Assembly (NCBI RefSeq): GCF_000308835.1
Contig: NZ_BAGN01000056.1
Location: 1-43,895, forward strand
Length of the DNA: 43,895 bases
Source of the DNA: Nocardia vinacea NBRC 16497
GTDB lineage: Bacteria; Actinomycetota; Actinomycetes; Mycobacteriales; Mycobacteriaceae
Direction of reading: 5' to 3'
The notes below the pieces were generated by a model that saw only the letters and a list, made by a program, of their open reading frames with translations, was not told the origin of the DNA and searched no databases. Positions 8,246 through 17,070 of this stretch are shown here, piece by piece (position 1 is the stretch's first letter; the number at the start of each line of letters is the position of its first letter). Made by a program: the position numbers and the translations under genes.

Positions 8246-9070
8246 TCAGCGGCGGCCACGTCGCCGGAACGACTGCGACAGATCCGCTGTGGCGAACGCG
8301 ACCGGCGCACTGCCATCAACGCTGTACCGGTACAGCGCGGTCTGGTAGATGCCCGACAGCGCGGATACGACGACCCCGGTCGCCACGAGCCATGCAATGC
8401 CGAGCGCGATCACCGCCAGCCCGGCTACCGCACCCGTGCCGAGCATCAGGAATCCGATGAACATCACCAGAATGCCCGGCAGTGCGAACAGTAAGCCGAA
8501 CAATCCGAGCCCGGCATTGCCGACCAGATTCTCCCCCCAGGTCCGCTTCAATGCCGCCGACGAATCCTTCACCGCCGCAACCACATTACGATCCTCCAGC
8601 ACGATCTTGGGCAATACCAAGAACGTCACCACCTGCCATGCCGTCCCAGCGATAGCGGCCAAGATCATCCCGAGAAACGGAACCCGATCCTGCAGCCACC
8701 GCAATGCCTGCGACACCGTCGCCGAAATCGCCGCCCACACCAGAATCTGCGGCGACCGCGCCCCCGCCGCCCGCAGCCCCTCGGCCACACTGGGGTCCCC
8801 ACCCTGCAACGCAACATTCGCCTGCGAGATCAACGCCGCATTGAAGAAAATCGTGATGAACGCAGAGACCAGATACATCAGTCCGAACAGCACATAGGTC
8901 ATCGTCGACGACTTGTGCCAGGCATCATTGGCAATGATCGGCACAATGAATGTCGCGGCCACCAGGACACTCGCGACTGCCGACAACACCGGAAAAACCG
9001 CCAATTCTTTACGCGACTTCAGTACCGCAGCCGACGTCTTGAACATCTGCCACGAGGTTGCGAACGCCAT
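8246..9070 (-). CDS. DUF6159-type polytopic membrane protein
   Basis: This 274-residue membrane protein starts MAFATSWQMFKTSAAVLKSRKELAVFPVLS, a pattern I associate with DUF6159, and has about six hydrophobic helices. Function is unknown. An upstream in-frame ATG at 9106 exists, but ATG 9070 has a perfect ribosome-binding site (GGAGGT, complement of 9075-9080) five bases away, so I chose 9070. It is convergent with the valine operon and shares its terminator. The 101-bp gap to the next gene upstream on the same strand leaves it unclear whether the two are co-transcribed. Confidence 0.78.
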   Translation of the reverse strand: MAFATSWQMFKTSAAVLKSRKELAVFPVLSAVASVLVAATFIVPIIANDAWHKSSTMTYVLFGLMYLVSAFITIFFNAALISQANVALQGGDPSVAEGLRAAGARSPQILVWAAISATVSQALRWLQDRVPFLGMILAAIAGTAWQVVTFLVLPKIVLEDRNVVAAVKDSSAALKRTWGENLVGNAGLGLFGLLFALPGILVMFIGFLMLGTGAVAGLAVIALGIAWLVATGVVVSALSGIYQTALYRYSVDGSAPVAFATADLSQSFRRRGRR

Positions 9071-9171
9071 ACTTACCTCCGGAATCACCCGATCGATTGC
9101 GTCCACAATTCGTCAAGCCCCCTAAGAACCCCTTGCCAACTCCTTAAAGGGCGACCGTGACCGTCAGCGGT

Positions 9172-10238
9172 TCAGTTGAAGGACGTCGCCGGGATTCCCG
9201 CGACTTCGACGGGAGTCGGGGCGTTGACACCATCCGGTGGCTGGGCGGCGGTGTGGTCCATGACGAGCAGTCCGGCGATGGTCGCGCCCAACGCGATCGT
9301 AACCGCAACGGCGGCAACGAGTTTGCGGCGACCGGTGGTGGTCGGCACCAGTGAACCGGTCAGCGCTCCGCTGCGTAAGCGCGCCATGCGCACATCGCCG
9401 TCGGGACGCTCCGCGGCAAGCAATACCGCCCCGCGAGCCGAGACGTATTCGGGCTCCTCGTCGTAGATGACCGGGAGTTCGATCATTTCGGACAATTCTT
9501 CGCGGATATCGGGGTTGCGGGTGCAGCCGCCCAGCAAGATCAGAGCTTCCGGTTGGACGCCCGTTTCCTCGATGAGTTGGCGGACGAACGAGGTGGAGTG
9601 GTGGATGCCCGCGGCGCAGAGTTCGGCGAGGTCGCTGCGGGTGACCACGGCGCGTCCGCCGGAACTGGTGTCCTTGGCGGTGATTACCCGAGTGCTGCTC
9701 AGTTCTTCGCGGTGCCTGCGGCTGGTCAATTTGTCGGTGAGCACGCCGCCGCGGGCCAATTGCCAGCGCAGCAGTGCGTCGTAGCCGTCGCCGCCGAGTA
9801 CGGTGCTGCGTTTGCTGGACAGGATGGTGTCGGTGCGGCAGTCGGCGTGGGTGATGGTCAGGCCGGAGCTGCCGAGGTCGTAGAGGATGACCGAGCCGGT
9901 GGTCGGCAGGCGGCCGGTGAAGCGCAGGTAGCGCAGCTGGGCCAGCGGTTCGTCGACGATGGTGAGCCGGGTGCGGCCCGCAGCAGTGCGGATGGCGTCG
10001 GTGTGCAGCGGGCAGCGGCAGGTCACGGCGGTTCTGGTGATGAGCTCGTCGCGTCGGTCGGCGGCCGCGCGCATCTGGCGGATCGCCTCGAAGACCGGTT
10101 CCTCGACCCCACCACCCGCCCGACGCGGCACCTGGCATCGATCGATCGGGGGAGATGCGGCTGATCGGAATGCGTCAGCATCGCGCGGGCGCCACCAGCG
10201 CCCGCCGATACCCCCAAGACCAGCACCATGGATTCCAT
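9172..10238 (-). pseudogene. Hsp70-like (DnaK ATPase-fold) protein with C-terminal membrane anchor, split by an apparent frameshift
   Basis: Two frames together encode one protein. The N-terminal frame starts at ATG 10238 or 10229 and reads MVLVLGVSAGAGGARAML, a phosphate-binding loop of the actin/Hsp70 fold. The rest is in another frame and carries LYDLGSSGLTITHAD (second phosphate loop) and LILLGGCTRNPDI (adenosine motif), then a membrane helix near the C-terminus (LVAAVAVTIALGATIAGLLV). The frames would join smoothly as HLPPIDRCQVPRRAGG if the five-G run at 10148-10152 (plus strand) held six. The reconstructed protein is about 355 residues and lacks a DnaK substrate-binding domain. The cause may be a real mutation, a sequencing error or, less likely, programmed frameshifting. 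The downstream part alone (9172-10131, 319 residues) could be annotated as a shorter gene. Confidence 0.75.
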
Positions 10239-10357
10239 GGTGGACCCTTTCGCCTCCGCTGCCAAGAAGACGGGGCGGGAAATTCGCTAGTTGGATGCCA
10301 GACCGTTACCGCGCGGTCGTCCGCGCAGTGTAAAGACCGACCGGTTCGGCTTTTTGG

Positions 10358-10906
10358 TTACTGCTCGTGCGCCGACCATCGGGCTGGTTCGTCGCCGGTG
10401 TCGAAGTCTCCTGCGGCATGGCGAAATTCCGCGAGCAACTGCAGCAGAGTATGCAGCCGATCCGGCGGAAGGCCGGGAATCGCGAAGACTTTCGCGTTGA
10501 GTTCCTCGGTCGCCTCGGCGACCAATTCCCTTCCGGCGGAGGTGATTTCGATCAGGGTGGCACGTCGATCGCTGGGGTGCGGCACCCGCTCGACGAGCTT
10601 GGCCGCTTCGAGTCGATCGACGGTATTCGTCACGCTGGTCGGGTGCACCTGCAGTCGTGCACTGGCCTTCGCCATGGGCAGTGCACCCGTCTTGCTGAAA
10701 GCAAGCAGCATGAGAAGTTCATATCGAGAGAATGTCAGGCCGGTCGGTTTCAGGGCCTCGTCCACCCGAGCCATCACGATTTGCTGGGCGCGAACCAGTG
10801 AGGTCACCGCCGCCATTCCGTCGGCGACATCGCCCCAGCCGTGGCCGACCCATTGACGATGGGCTTCCTCGATCGGATCAACCGGAAGTGGACGTGGCCG
10901 CGACAT
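10358..10906 (-). CDS. MarR-family transcriptional regulator
   Basis: A 182-residue winged-helix regulator. Helices and wing are visible in LTFSRYELLMLLAFSKTGALPMAKASARLQVHPTSVTNTVDRLE followed by KLVERVPHPSDRRATLIEITSAGRELV, where the DRRATLIEIT wing is diagnostic of MarR proteins. The N-terminus beginning MSRPRPLPVDPIEEAHRQW is an extra helix often seen in actinobacterial members. ATG 10906 was chosen; another ATG at 10918 adds four residues, and neither has a strong ribosome-binding site. Such proteins usually repress nearby genes and respond to small aromatic ligands. The target is not evident here: the Hsp70-like gene lies downstream on the same strand and tRNA-Cys diverges upstream. Confidence 0.87.
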   Translation of the reverse strand: MSRPRPLPVDPIEEAHRQWVGHGWGDVADGMAAVTSLVRAQQIVMARVDEALKPTGLTFSRYELLMLLAFSKTGALPMAKASARLQVHPTSVTNTVDRLEAAKLVERVPHPSDRRATLIEITSAGRELVAEATEELNAKVFAIPGLPPDRLHTLLQLLAEFRHAAGDFDTGDEPARWSAHEQ

Positions 10907-11074
10907 GACCTTGATCATTCCATGTTCCGCAGCCGCTCCGGCTCTTCTCCCGATCGGTGGGCACCGCAAAAGTTGCATTCCGACCGGTGGCCGAGGTTCG
11001 AGCGTCATCGGTTCAGATCACCCTGAGTGCAACCGTGGGCAATTCGATCGGTCGACGGCAGTATTCATGGCGAG

Positions 11075-11149
11075 GCGGGCGTGGCTGAGTGGTTGAGGCA
11101 ACGGTCTGCAAAGCCGTTTACGCGGGTTCAATTCCCGCCGCTCGCTCCA
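11075..11149 (+). tRNA. tRNA-Cys (anticodon GCA), CCA encoded
   Basis: Folds as a full cloverleaf. The acceptor stem GCGGGCG pairs with CGCTCGC (one G-U). The anticodon stem is ACGGT/GCCGT with loop CTGCAAA, placing anticodon GCA at 11108-11110. The T-arm is GCGGG-TTCAATT-CCCGC. The discriminator base is T at 11146, followed by an encoded CCA at 11147-11149. Confidence 0.95.
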
Positions 11150-11215
11150 AGTAAGGGTGCGCGCCATGGGCGCCCGGTCCGGTGACACGCCACCGCCGGG
11201 CCGGGTGTCCGTGGT

Positions 11216-12265
11216 TCAGGCCGCTTGGAAGGCCACAGCGTTGCCGAGCACCTCTAGATGGACGCGCTGGCCCGCGGCAGGCGCCGCGACGCTGGCACGG
11301 CGCACTCGCACCGGATCGACATCGCCGTCCAGCGCGATGGTGAGCATCACATCGGCCCCGCGGAACTGCGCATCGCGCACGACTCCGCTGTTCGGTTCAC
11401 TCTCCGAAACCACCTGCGCCACAAGTTGTTCCGGACGAATCATGATCGTCGCCGGTCCCTTCGGCGCGGACTTCTGCACCGGAACCCGGCCGAGCGCGCA
11501 TTTGGCCACATCGCCCTCGACCACCGCGTCGAGCAGCACACAATCGCCGAGGAATTTGGCGGTGAACAGATCGGTGGGCGCGGCGTAGACCTCTTCCGGC
11601 GTGCCGACCTGGGTGAATACCCCCTCGCGCATGACGGCGACCTGTTCGGCGAAGCAGAGCGCCTCTTCTTGGTCGTGAGTGACCAGGATGCTTGTCATGC
11701 CCGCCGCGCGCAGCGTCTCGGCCACGGCCTGCCTGGTAGTGGCCCGCAGTCCGGCATCGAGTGCGCTGAACGGCTCGTCCAGCAGCATCAACCGCGGTTT
11801 GCGGGCAAGAGCGCGCGCGAGTGCGACGCGCTGCTGCTGGCCGCCGGAGAGCTGATGGGGGCGTCGGTCGGCATAGGACGGATCGAGCGAGACCATCTCC
11901 AGTAGTTCGTTCACCCGATTCCGGCCGCTGCGCAGCCCGCAGAATCCGCTGCGCAGGCCGTAGGCGATATTCTGGCCGACGGTCAGATGCGGAAACAGCG
12001 CACCGTCTTGCGCGACGTAACCGACATTGCGTCGCTGTGGCGGCACCGAAAACCGGTCGCGGGTCACGGTTTCCGCGCCGATCGCGACCGAACCGGCATC
12101 CGGCGTCTCGAATCCTGCGATCACCCGCAGCAGCGTGGTCTTACCGCAACCCGACGAGCCGACGACCGCGGTCGAACTACCGTTCGGCACTTCGAGACTG
12201 ATTCCGCCGAGTACGCGGTGCTGGCCGAATGTCTTCGAAACGTCCGCCACGACAAGCCGACTCAT
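11216..12265 (-). CDS. fbpC: Iron(III) ABC transporter ATP-binding protein
   Basis: The ATPase of a ferric-iron importer, 349 residues. Walker A is GSSGCGKTT at 36-44, followed by the Q-loop region NVGYVAQDGALFPHLTV, the signature LSGGQQQRVALARAL, Walker B LMLLDEPFSALD and the H-loop LVTHDQEEAL. A C-terminal TOBE-like region of about 110 residues follows, as in FbpC/PotA-type ATPases. The open frame extends far upstream, but that part is a shadow of the permease. ATG 12265 overlaps the permease stop (ATGA), so translation is coupled. It is the last gene of fbpA-fbpB-fbpC. The iron substrate is inferred from the binding protein and the IdeR box. Confidence 0.9.
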   Translation of the reverse strand: MSRLVVADVSKTFGQHRVLGGISLEVPNGSSTAVVGSSGCGKTTLLRVIAGFETPDAGSVAIGAETVTRDRFSVPPQRRNVGYVAQDGALFPHLTVGQNIAYGLRSGFCGLRSGRNRVNELLEMVSLDPSYADRRPHQLSGGQQQRVALARALARKPRLMLLDEPFSALDAGLRATTRQAVAETLRAAGMTSILVTHDQEEALCFAEQVAVMREGVFTQVGTPEEVYAAPTDLFTAKFLGDCVLLDAVVEGDVAKCALGRVPVQKSAPKGPATIMIRPEQLVAQVVSESEPNSGVVRDAQFRGADVMLTIALDGDVDPVRVRRASVAAPAAGQRVHLEVLGNAVAFQAA

Positions 12266-13815
12266 ACTCCGGCCGCCTTCCTGGATTGGGTGAACAACAG
12301 ATACGTCACCGGCACCGCCGCGACGATCATGATGAGCGCATACGGCGCGGCCGCGGCATAGTCCAATTCGCCCGACAGCGACCAGAATCGCATCGCCAGT
12401 GTGCGAGTTCCGCTGGGCGCCAAGAGCAATGTCGCGGTCAATTCGGTCGCGACCGCGACGAATACCAGCGCACCGGCGGATGCCGCGGCGGGCGCGGTCA
12501 ACCGCAGCGTGACGCGCAGGAAGGTGACCGACCCCGACTGACCGAGCGAGCGCGACACTTCCTCCAGCCCGACCGGCACCTGCGCCAGCCCGGCGCGCAC
12601 GCTGACCAGCGCCCGCGGCAGAAACATCAGTACATAGGCGGCCACGACCATGGTCACCGTCTGATAGAGCGGCGGCGCCCACCGAATGGTGACGGTCACC
12701 ATTGCCAGCGCGATCACGATGCCGGGCAGCGAACTCGTAATGTAATTGGCGCCCTCCACCATTCGGGCGAAGGCCGATGTCGAGCGCACCGCGATCCAGG
12801 CTACCGGGAACGCGCACAGCGTGGTGAGCAGCGCGGCCATCGCCGCGAGGGCGATGGTCTGTCCGAGCGCCGTTCCGATCTCGGTGTAATCCCAGACCTG
12901 TGCACCGCCGATGCGCAGCCAGCGCACGATGGTCCACGTCGGCACGCCGATCGAGCCGACGACCACTGCGGTCAAGGCAACCAGAACCGGAATCGTGCTG
13001 GGCCCCAATGCAATCCGGGTAGACGCCCGAGGCGCACCGCTGCCGATCCTGGCGTAACGCGCCTTACCGCGCGCCCCCGCCTCGGCCGCGAGCAACACCA
13101 GACAGCACAGCACCAGCACGCCGGCCAGCATGCTGCCCGCCGGACCGGCGAAACTGGATTGATACTGCTCGAAGATCGCGGTCGTGAAGGTGTCGAACCG
13201 GATCATCACGAACGCGCCGTATTCGGCGAGTAGATGTAGGGAGATGAGCAGTCCGCCGCCGAGAATCGCCAATCGCAACTGCGGCAGGACGATTCGGGTG
13301 AAGACCGCGACCGGACCGGAACCCAGCGCACGCGCCGATTCCTCCACCGCCGGATCGAGACGGCGCAGTGTGGCCGCCGCGGGCAGATACACCAGCGGGA
13401 AATACGACATGGTGGAGATCACCACACCCGCCGACAGCCCGTGCATGGTCGGGAAGACACTGACCCAGCCGTAGCTGTTCACGAACGCGGGCACGGCGAG
13501 CGGTGCCGCGAATACCGGCCCCCACCACGCCGCGCCCGGTACATTCGTCCGCTCCACCACCCAGGCCAGCCCGACCCCCAGCACCACACAGATCGGGACG
13601 GTGATGATCACCAGCCCGACCGTATTGCGCAGCAGGTCACCGACTCTCGGGCGGAAAACCAATTCGGCCGCCTCGTGCAGACCGGTGGAGAAGACGGTGG
13701 ACACGATGTAGCCGAGCGGCACGAACGTCGCCGCCACCAACAGCAGCGCGACGGTCGTGACGAGTGGCCCGGGTCTTCCGATCCGGGGTGCGGCGACAGC
13801 GGTCCGGACGGCCAT
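12262..13815 (-). CDS. fbpB: Iron(III) ABC transporter permease with two fused membrane domains
   Basis: This 517-residue protein carries two BPD-type permease domains in one chain, the usual arrangement of FbpB/SfuB ferric permeases. Each half has its own cytoplasmic coupling motif: EESARALGSGPVAVFTRIVLP in the first and EEVSRSLGQSGSVTFLRVTL in the second. About twelve hydrophobic helices are visible. ATG 13815 lies two bases beyond the stop of the binding-protein gene at 13818, and the 3' end overlaps fbpC. The protein forms the membrane channel; FbpA delivers ferric iron and FbpC drives transport. Confidence 0.9.
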   Translation of the reverse strand: MAVRTAVAAPRIGRPGPLVTTVALLLVAATFVPLGYIVSTVFSTGLHEAAELVFRPRVGDLLRNTVGLVIITVPICVVLGVGLAWVVERTNVPGAAWWGPVFAAPLAVPAFVNSYGWVSVFPTMHGLSAGVVISTMSYFPLVYLPAAATLRRLDPAVEESARALGSGPVAVFTRIVLPQLRLAILGGGLLISLHLLAEYGAFVMIRFDTFTTAIFEQYQSSFAGPAGSMLAGVLVLCCLVLLAAEAGARGKARYARIGSGAPRASTRIALGPSTIPVLVALTAVVVGSIGVPTWTIVRWLRIGGAQVWDYTEIGTALGQTIALAAMAALLTTLCAFPVAWIAVRSTSAFARMVEGANYITSSLPGIVIALAMVTVTIRWAPPLYQTVTMVVAAYVLMFLPRALVSVRAGLAQVPVGLEEVSRSLGQSGSVTFLRVTLRLTAPAAASAGALVFVAVATELTATLLLAPSGTRTLAMRFWSLSGELDYAAAAPYALIMIVAAVPVTYLLFTQSRKAAGV

Positions 13816-13817
13816 GA

Positions 13818-14837
13818 CTAGAGCAGACCCGCCTCGGTCATCAGCGCCGTCACCTTCTTGGCATCGAGCTTGCTCGGGTCGACGGCCGGCGCCTGCAGCG
13901 AGGCCAGCGGCGGCAGCGCCGGATTGGCCGCGACATCACTGGCGACCGGGTACTCCAACGAGGTGCCGTCGCGCAGGATCTCCTGTCCGGCCTTGGCGGT
14001 GATGAACTCCAGGAACTTCTGCGCCGACTCCTGCTTCTTGCTCGACTTCAGTACGCCGCCACCGGAAACCGAGACGAACGCGCCCGGATCCTGATTCTTG
14101 AAGTAGTGCAGCGCGGTGTGGCTGCTGCTCTCCTTGGTGTTGGCCTGGTCGCGGTACCAGTAGTAGTGGTAGATCACGCCGCCGTCGGGCTGACCGGAGT
14201 CGACCGCCTTCATGGTGGCGACATTGTTCGGGAATGCGGTGGCGTTGTCCTTCATGCCCTTGAGCCAGGCCTTGGTGGCGTCCTCACCCTTGAGCGCGAG
14301 CAGGGCCGCCACGATGGCCTGGAAGTCGGCGCCGGAAACGCCCGCGCCCCAGCGGCCCTTCCACTGCGGCTGCGCCAGATCGAGCAGCGATGCGGGCAGC
14401 TGATCGGCCGCGATCTTGTCTTTGTTGTAGACGAAAACCGTTGAGCGGGCGGCGATTCCGGTCCACTTCCCGGTGGACGGGCGGAACTGCGCGGGCACCT
14501 GGTCCAGGGTCTTCTTATCGACATCGGCGAATAATCCGGCGTTCTCTACCAGGGCCATGGCGGGAGAGTTCTCGGTGAGGAAGACATCGGCGGGTGAGGC
14601 CGCGCCCTCGGCGACCAGCTGGTTGCCCAGTGCGGTGTCACCGCCCTGGCGCAGCGTGACCTTGATGCCGGTCTCCTTGGTGAACGCGTCCACCCATTCC
14701 TTGGTCAGGGATTCATGCTGGGCGTTGTAGACGGTGATCTCGTTCTTGTCGTCCGAGGAATTCGAACAGGCCGTCACGCCGAGCGCCGCGACAGCGACGG
14801 CCAGCGCTGCGGAGATCGCTTTCCATCTGATCGACAT
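13818..14837 (-). CDS. fbpA: Iron(III)-binding lipoprotein of the ABC importer
   Basis: A 339-residue extracellular binding protein. The N-terminus is a lipoprotein signal with lipobox VTAC (Cys24), after which the mature protein begins with Ser/Asp-rich residues and EITVYNAQHESLTKEWVDAFTKETGIKV, the start typical of FbpA/FutA ferric-binding proteins. GGVIYHYYWYRDQ contains the adjacent tyrosines that coordinate iron in this family. It is the first gene of the operon, and an IdeR/DtxR-type box lies 38 bp upstream of its start, implying repression when iron is plentiful. Closely related proteins bind other anions such as thiamine or sulfate, but the Tyr pair and the iron box favour Fe(III). 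Confidence 0.9.
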   Translation of the reverse strand: MSIRWKAISAALAVAVAALGVTACSNSSDDKNEITVYNAQHESLTKEWVDAFTKETGIKVTLRQGGDTALGNQLVAEGAASPADVFLTENSPAMALVENAGLFADVDKKTLDQVPAQFRPSTGKWTGIAARSTVFVYNKDKIAADQLPASLLDLAQPQWKGRWGAGVSGADFQAIVAALLALKGEDATKAWLKGMKDNATAFPNNVATMKAVDSGQPDGGVIYHYYWYRDQANTKESSSHTALHYFKNQDPGAFVSVSGGGVLKSSKKQESAQKFLEFITAKAGQEILRDGTSLEYPVASDVAANPALPPLASLQAPAVDPSKLDAKKVTALMTEAGLL

Positions 14838-14875
14838 GTTCGAGTCCTTCCGACGCGTGCAAAGGTTTCACTTCA

Positions 14876-14894
14876 TATGATGAGGCTTACCTAA
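14876..14894 (-). promoter_or_regulatory. IdeR/DtxR iron box upstream of fbpA
   Basis: Read on the minus strand the site is TTAGGTAAGCCTCATCATA. It agrees with the 19-bp actinobacterial iron-box consensus TWAGGTWAGSCTWACCTWA at 16 positions; the first twelve are all matches. It sits 38 bp before the fbpA start codon, where bound IdeR would block transcription. Confidence 0.8.
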
Positions 14895-14964
14895 GCAAGA
14901 TACCGCGTCCGAAGTGCGGCGATGGTATCGGTACGGCTGCGGCGGACGCGAGTCTGCGGGCCGA

Positions 14965-16365
14965 TCAGGACAGGCCCGAGAAGTCCCGCAGCACAACATG
15001 ATTGCGGTCGGTGAAGGTGCCGAGCGTGTAATCCGGCAGCAGACCGAAGTATTCGCCACGGGTGGTCGCGCTCCAGCGGCGGGCGGCCGCGGTGCGGGTC
15101 TTGTAGAAGTTGATCATGTACCCGCCCTCGTACAGGCGCAGCAGGCTGTAGCCGCCCGGATACTCCTTGACCGCGGCCACTTCCAGGAATTCCACCGCGG
15201 CGGCGGAGTCGGGGCGGGTGCGACGGTTGCGGTGGGTATGGCCACTGTGCTGCAGGAATACGCCGGGGGCGCGTTCGTAGAGCGTCTGGAGTCCGATGCT
15301 GTCGGGGCGGTTGAGGACGAAACCCGGTCCGGCGGTATTGGTCAGACCGGATTCGATGGTCACCGGGTGGTGTCCGAAGACCAGCGTCGGGCGGTCCGGA
15401 TCTTCGCGAAGCAGTTCGCCGAGCCGGTCGAATTGCGGGCGTTCGATGCTGCCGCCAGAACCGTCGAGTTCGCTGGTATCCAGACCGAGCAGCCGCAGGC
15501 CGCCCAACTCGTGCTCGATCAGTTGCCGGTGCGGATTGAATTGCTCTGCCCAGCAATCGTAATGATCCGCGGGTGCGGGGATGCAGCCCTGATATTGCGA
15601 GTCCATGTGCGGACGGTCGTGATTGCCGCGTACGGCGAGGTAGTCGCGACCCTGCGCGCCCCATGAGTCCAGGTGCCTGCGAACCGAGCGCGATTCCTCC
15701 GGCTTCGCCTCGGCGGTGAGATCGCCCGCGATGAGCAGGAGGTCTGCGGCGCGGTCGGGGCGGCGCAGATCATCGAGCATGGCCGCGAGCATCACCTCCG
15801 GGTAGGGCGGCAGGCCGGCCTCCTGCCGGAAACCCGGCGGCAGATCGGCGACGGCGAGACCGCTGACCTGCTCGCCGTAGTGCACGTCATTGGCGAGTGC
15901 GACGGTGCGCAGCGGACGACCGGACGGCGGTGTCAGGGTGGTGAATTCGCCGGTGGATTCCGGACTTCCGGGGGCGCGGGTGGTCAGTGACAGGGCGGGT
16001 GTGGCGCGGACGCCACTCGACCATGCCTCGAATCGATAGGGTCGGCCTGGTTCGAGACCGTCGATCTCCGCATAGTGGAACGGGGTGGGCTCGTCCTCGG
16101 CATAGACGGTGGTCAGCGATGAACCGGCCGGGCCAAGGCGCACTTCGGCGTCCGTGTCGACCGGCAGCAGTCGGCCGCTCGGATCCGGGGCCACCGTCGT
16201 CCAGGTCAGAATCACCGATCGATCGGTGACCGTGACGACCTCCAGATCGGTCGCGAAGAGCGGATTCGGTTGGGCCCGAACTGAACCCGGGTCTGCGAGG
16301 CTCGCGAGCGCGGCCAGCCCGATGGCGCTGAGGAAGGTCCGGCGCGACGGTCCACAGCAGCTCAT
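14965..16365 (-). CDS. Tat-exported calcineurin-like metallophosphoesterase
   Basis: A 466-residue secreted phosphoesterase. The N-terminus PSRRTFLSAIGLAALASL is a twin-arginine signal. A fibronectin-III-like domain (about residues 35-150) precedes the catalytic domain, as in purple-acid-phosphatase-like enzymes. Metal-binding blocks appear in the expected order: NDVHYG, LIAGDLT, VRGNHDRPH, FGHHPV and SGHTHRN. Substrate cannot be deduced; phosphodiesters or phosphomonoesters outside the membrane are likely. The gene is 14 bp downstream of the next minus-strand gene and may share its transcript. It ends 70 bp before the iron box and so is not part of the fbp unit. Confidence 0.85.
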   Translation of the reverse strand: MSCCGPSRRTFLSAIGLAALASLADPGSVRAQPNPLFATDLEVVTVTDRSVILTWTTVAPDPSGRLLPVDTDAEVRLGPAGSSLTTVYAEDEPTPFHYAEIDGLEPGRPYRFEAWSSGVRATPALSLTTRAPGSPESTGEFTTLTPPSGRPLRTVALANDVHYGEQVSGLAVADLPPGFRQEAGLPPYPEVMLAAMLDDLRRPDRAADLLLIAGDLTAEAKPEESRSVRRHLDSWGAQGRDYLAVRGNHDRPHMDSQYQGCIPAPADHYDCWAEQFNPHRQLIEHELGGLRLLGLDTSELDGSGGSIERPQFDRLGELLREDPDRPTLVFGHHPVTIESGLTNTAGPGFVLNRPDSIGLQTLYERAPGVFLQHSGHTHRNRRTRPDSAAAVEFLEVAAVKEYPGGYSLLRLYEGGYMINFYKTRTAAARRWSATTRGEYFGLLPDYTLGTFTDRNHVVLRDFSGLS

Positions 16366-16379
16366 CCGACGAGATTACG

Positions 16380-17033
16380 TCAGTTCTTACCCGACTCCGC
16401 CGAGCAGATCTTCCACTTCCCGTCTTCCTTCTGCAGGTGTTCGGTGGTGCCCGTATCGGTATCCGGGGTCTCACCCGGGAGGGTCAGCGTGAGTTTGCCG
16501 GTGATCCGGGCCGTCGCACGGTCACCGGTGATGACGATGTCATCGATCTTGTCGATATTGACCTCGACCTTGGCGGTATCGAATTGCTTCTTCTGCTCAT
16601 CGGTCAGCGTGTCGAACTCGGCGCGGTCGGCCGCGCACGTCTTCGCCGCCGCGGCGGCGAAACCATCCGACCCGAGTGTGTCGTAGAAGTCGCGGATGGC
16701 CACCTCGATCTTCTTCTCGTCCGAGGCGAGCGGCGTCTTGCCCTGCACGGTCAGCACCACGCCCGCGGCGACCGCACCCGCGATGACGAGCACCAGCACC
16801 AACAGGCCGATGATCAGCCCGGTCCTGCGCTTCTTCGGCGGCGGATACCCCGGCTGTTGATAACCGCCCGGTGGCGGATACCCCTGCTGCGGTCCATATC
16901 CCTGACCGCCAGGCGGCGGATAACCCCCTTGCTGCGGATACCCCGCCCCACCCTGCTGCGGATACCCATACGGCTGCTGTGGCTGCCCCTGCGGCCCTCC
17001 GAACGGCGGTTGCCCACCCGGCGGATATGTCAT
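16380..17033 (-). CDS. Pro/Gly/Gln-rich single-span membrane protein with DUF4878-like extracellular domain
   Basis: This 217-residue protein has three parts. Residues 1-65 are a cytoplasmic low-complexity region of YPPPGG, GYPQQGG and similar repeats. A membrane helix follows (GLIIGLLVLVLVIAGAVAAGVVL, about 73-95). The remaining ~120-residue domain resembles the DUF4878/lumazine-binding-like folds of mycobacterial membrane proteins (IRDFYDTLGSDGFAAAAAKTC and EDGKWKICSAESGKN), with two cysteines that could form a disulfide. Function is unknown. The N-terminal repeats resemble those of actinobacterial proteins that sit near the septum or the kinase/FHA network, but this is only resemblance. 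ATG 17033 is the only reasonable start. Confidence 0.75.
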   Translation of the reverse strand: MTYPPGGQPPFGGPQGQPQQPYGYPQQGGAGYPQQGGYPPPGGQGYGPQQGYPPPGGYQQPGYPPPKKRRTGLIIGLLVLVLVIAGAVAAGVVLTVQGKTPLASDEKKIEVAIRDFYDTLGSDGFAAAAAKTCAADRAEFDTLTDEQKKQFDTAKVEVNIDKIDDIVITGDRATARITGKLTLTLPGETPDTDTGTTEHLQKEDGKWKICSAESGKN

Positions 17034-17070
17034 CGTCCCGTCCTCCCGCTCACCCCATCTGCGTGTGAGA

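Noticed and set aside
9164..10138. A 324-codon minus-strand frame overlapping the Hsp70-like gene
   Set aside because: Its translation is Arg/His/Pro-rich with no motif, whereas the neighbouring frame encodes clear actin-fold signatures.
11075..11149. tRNA-Cys as the integration point of a mobile element
   Set aside because: No integrase or partial tRNA duplication follows it; the next genes are the iron importer with normal composition.
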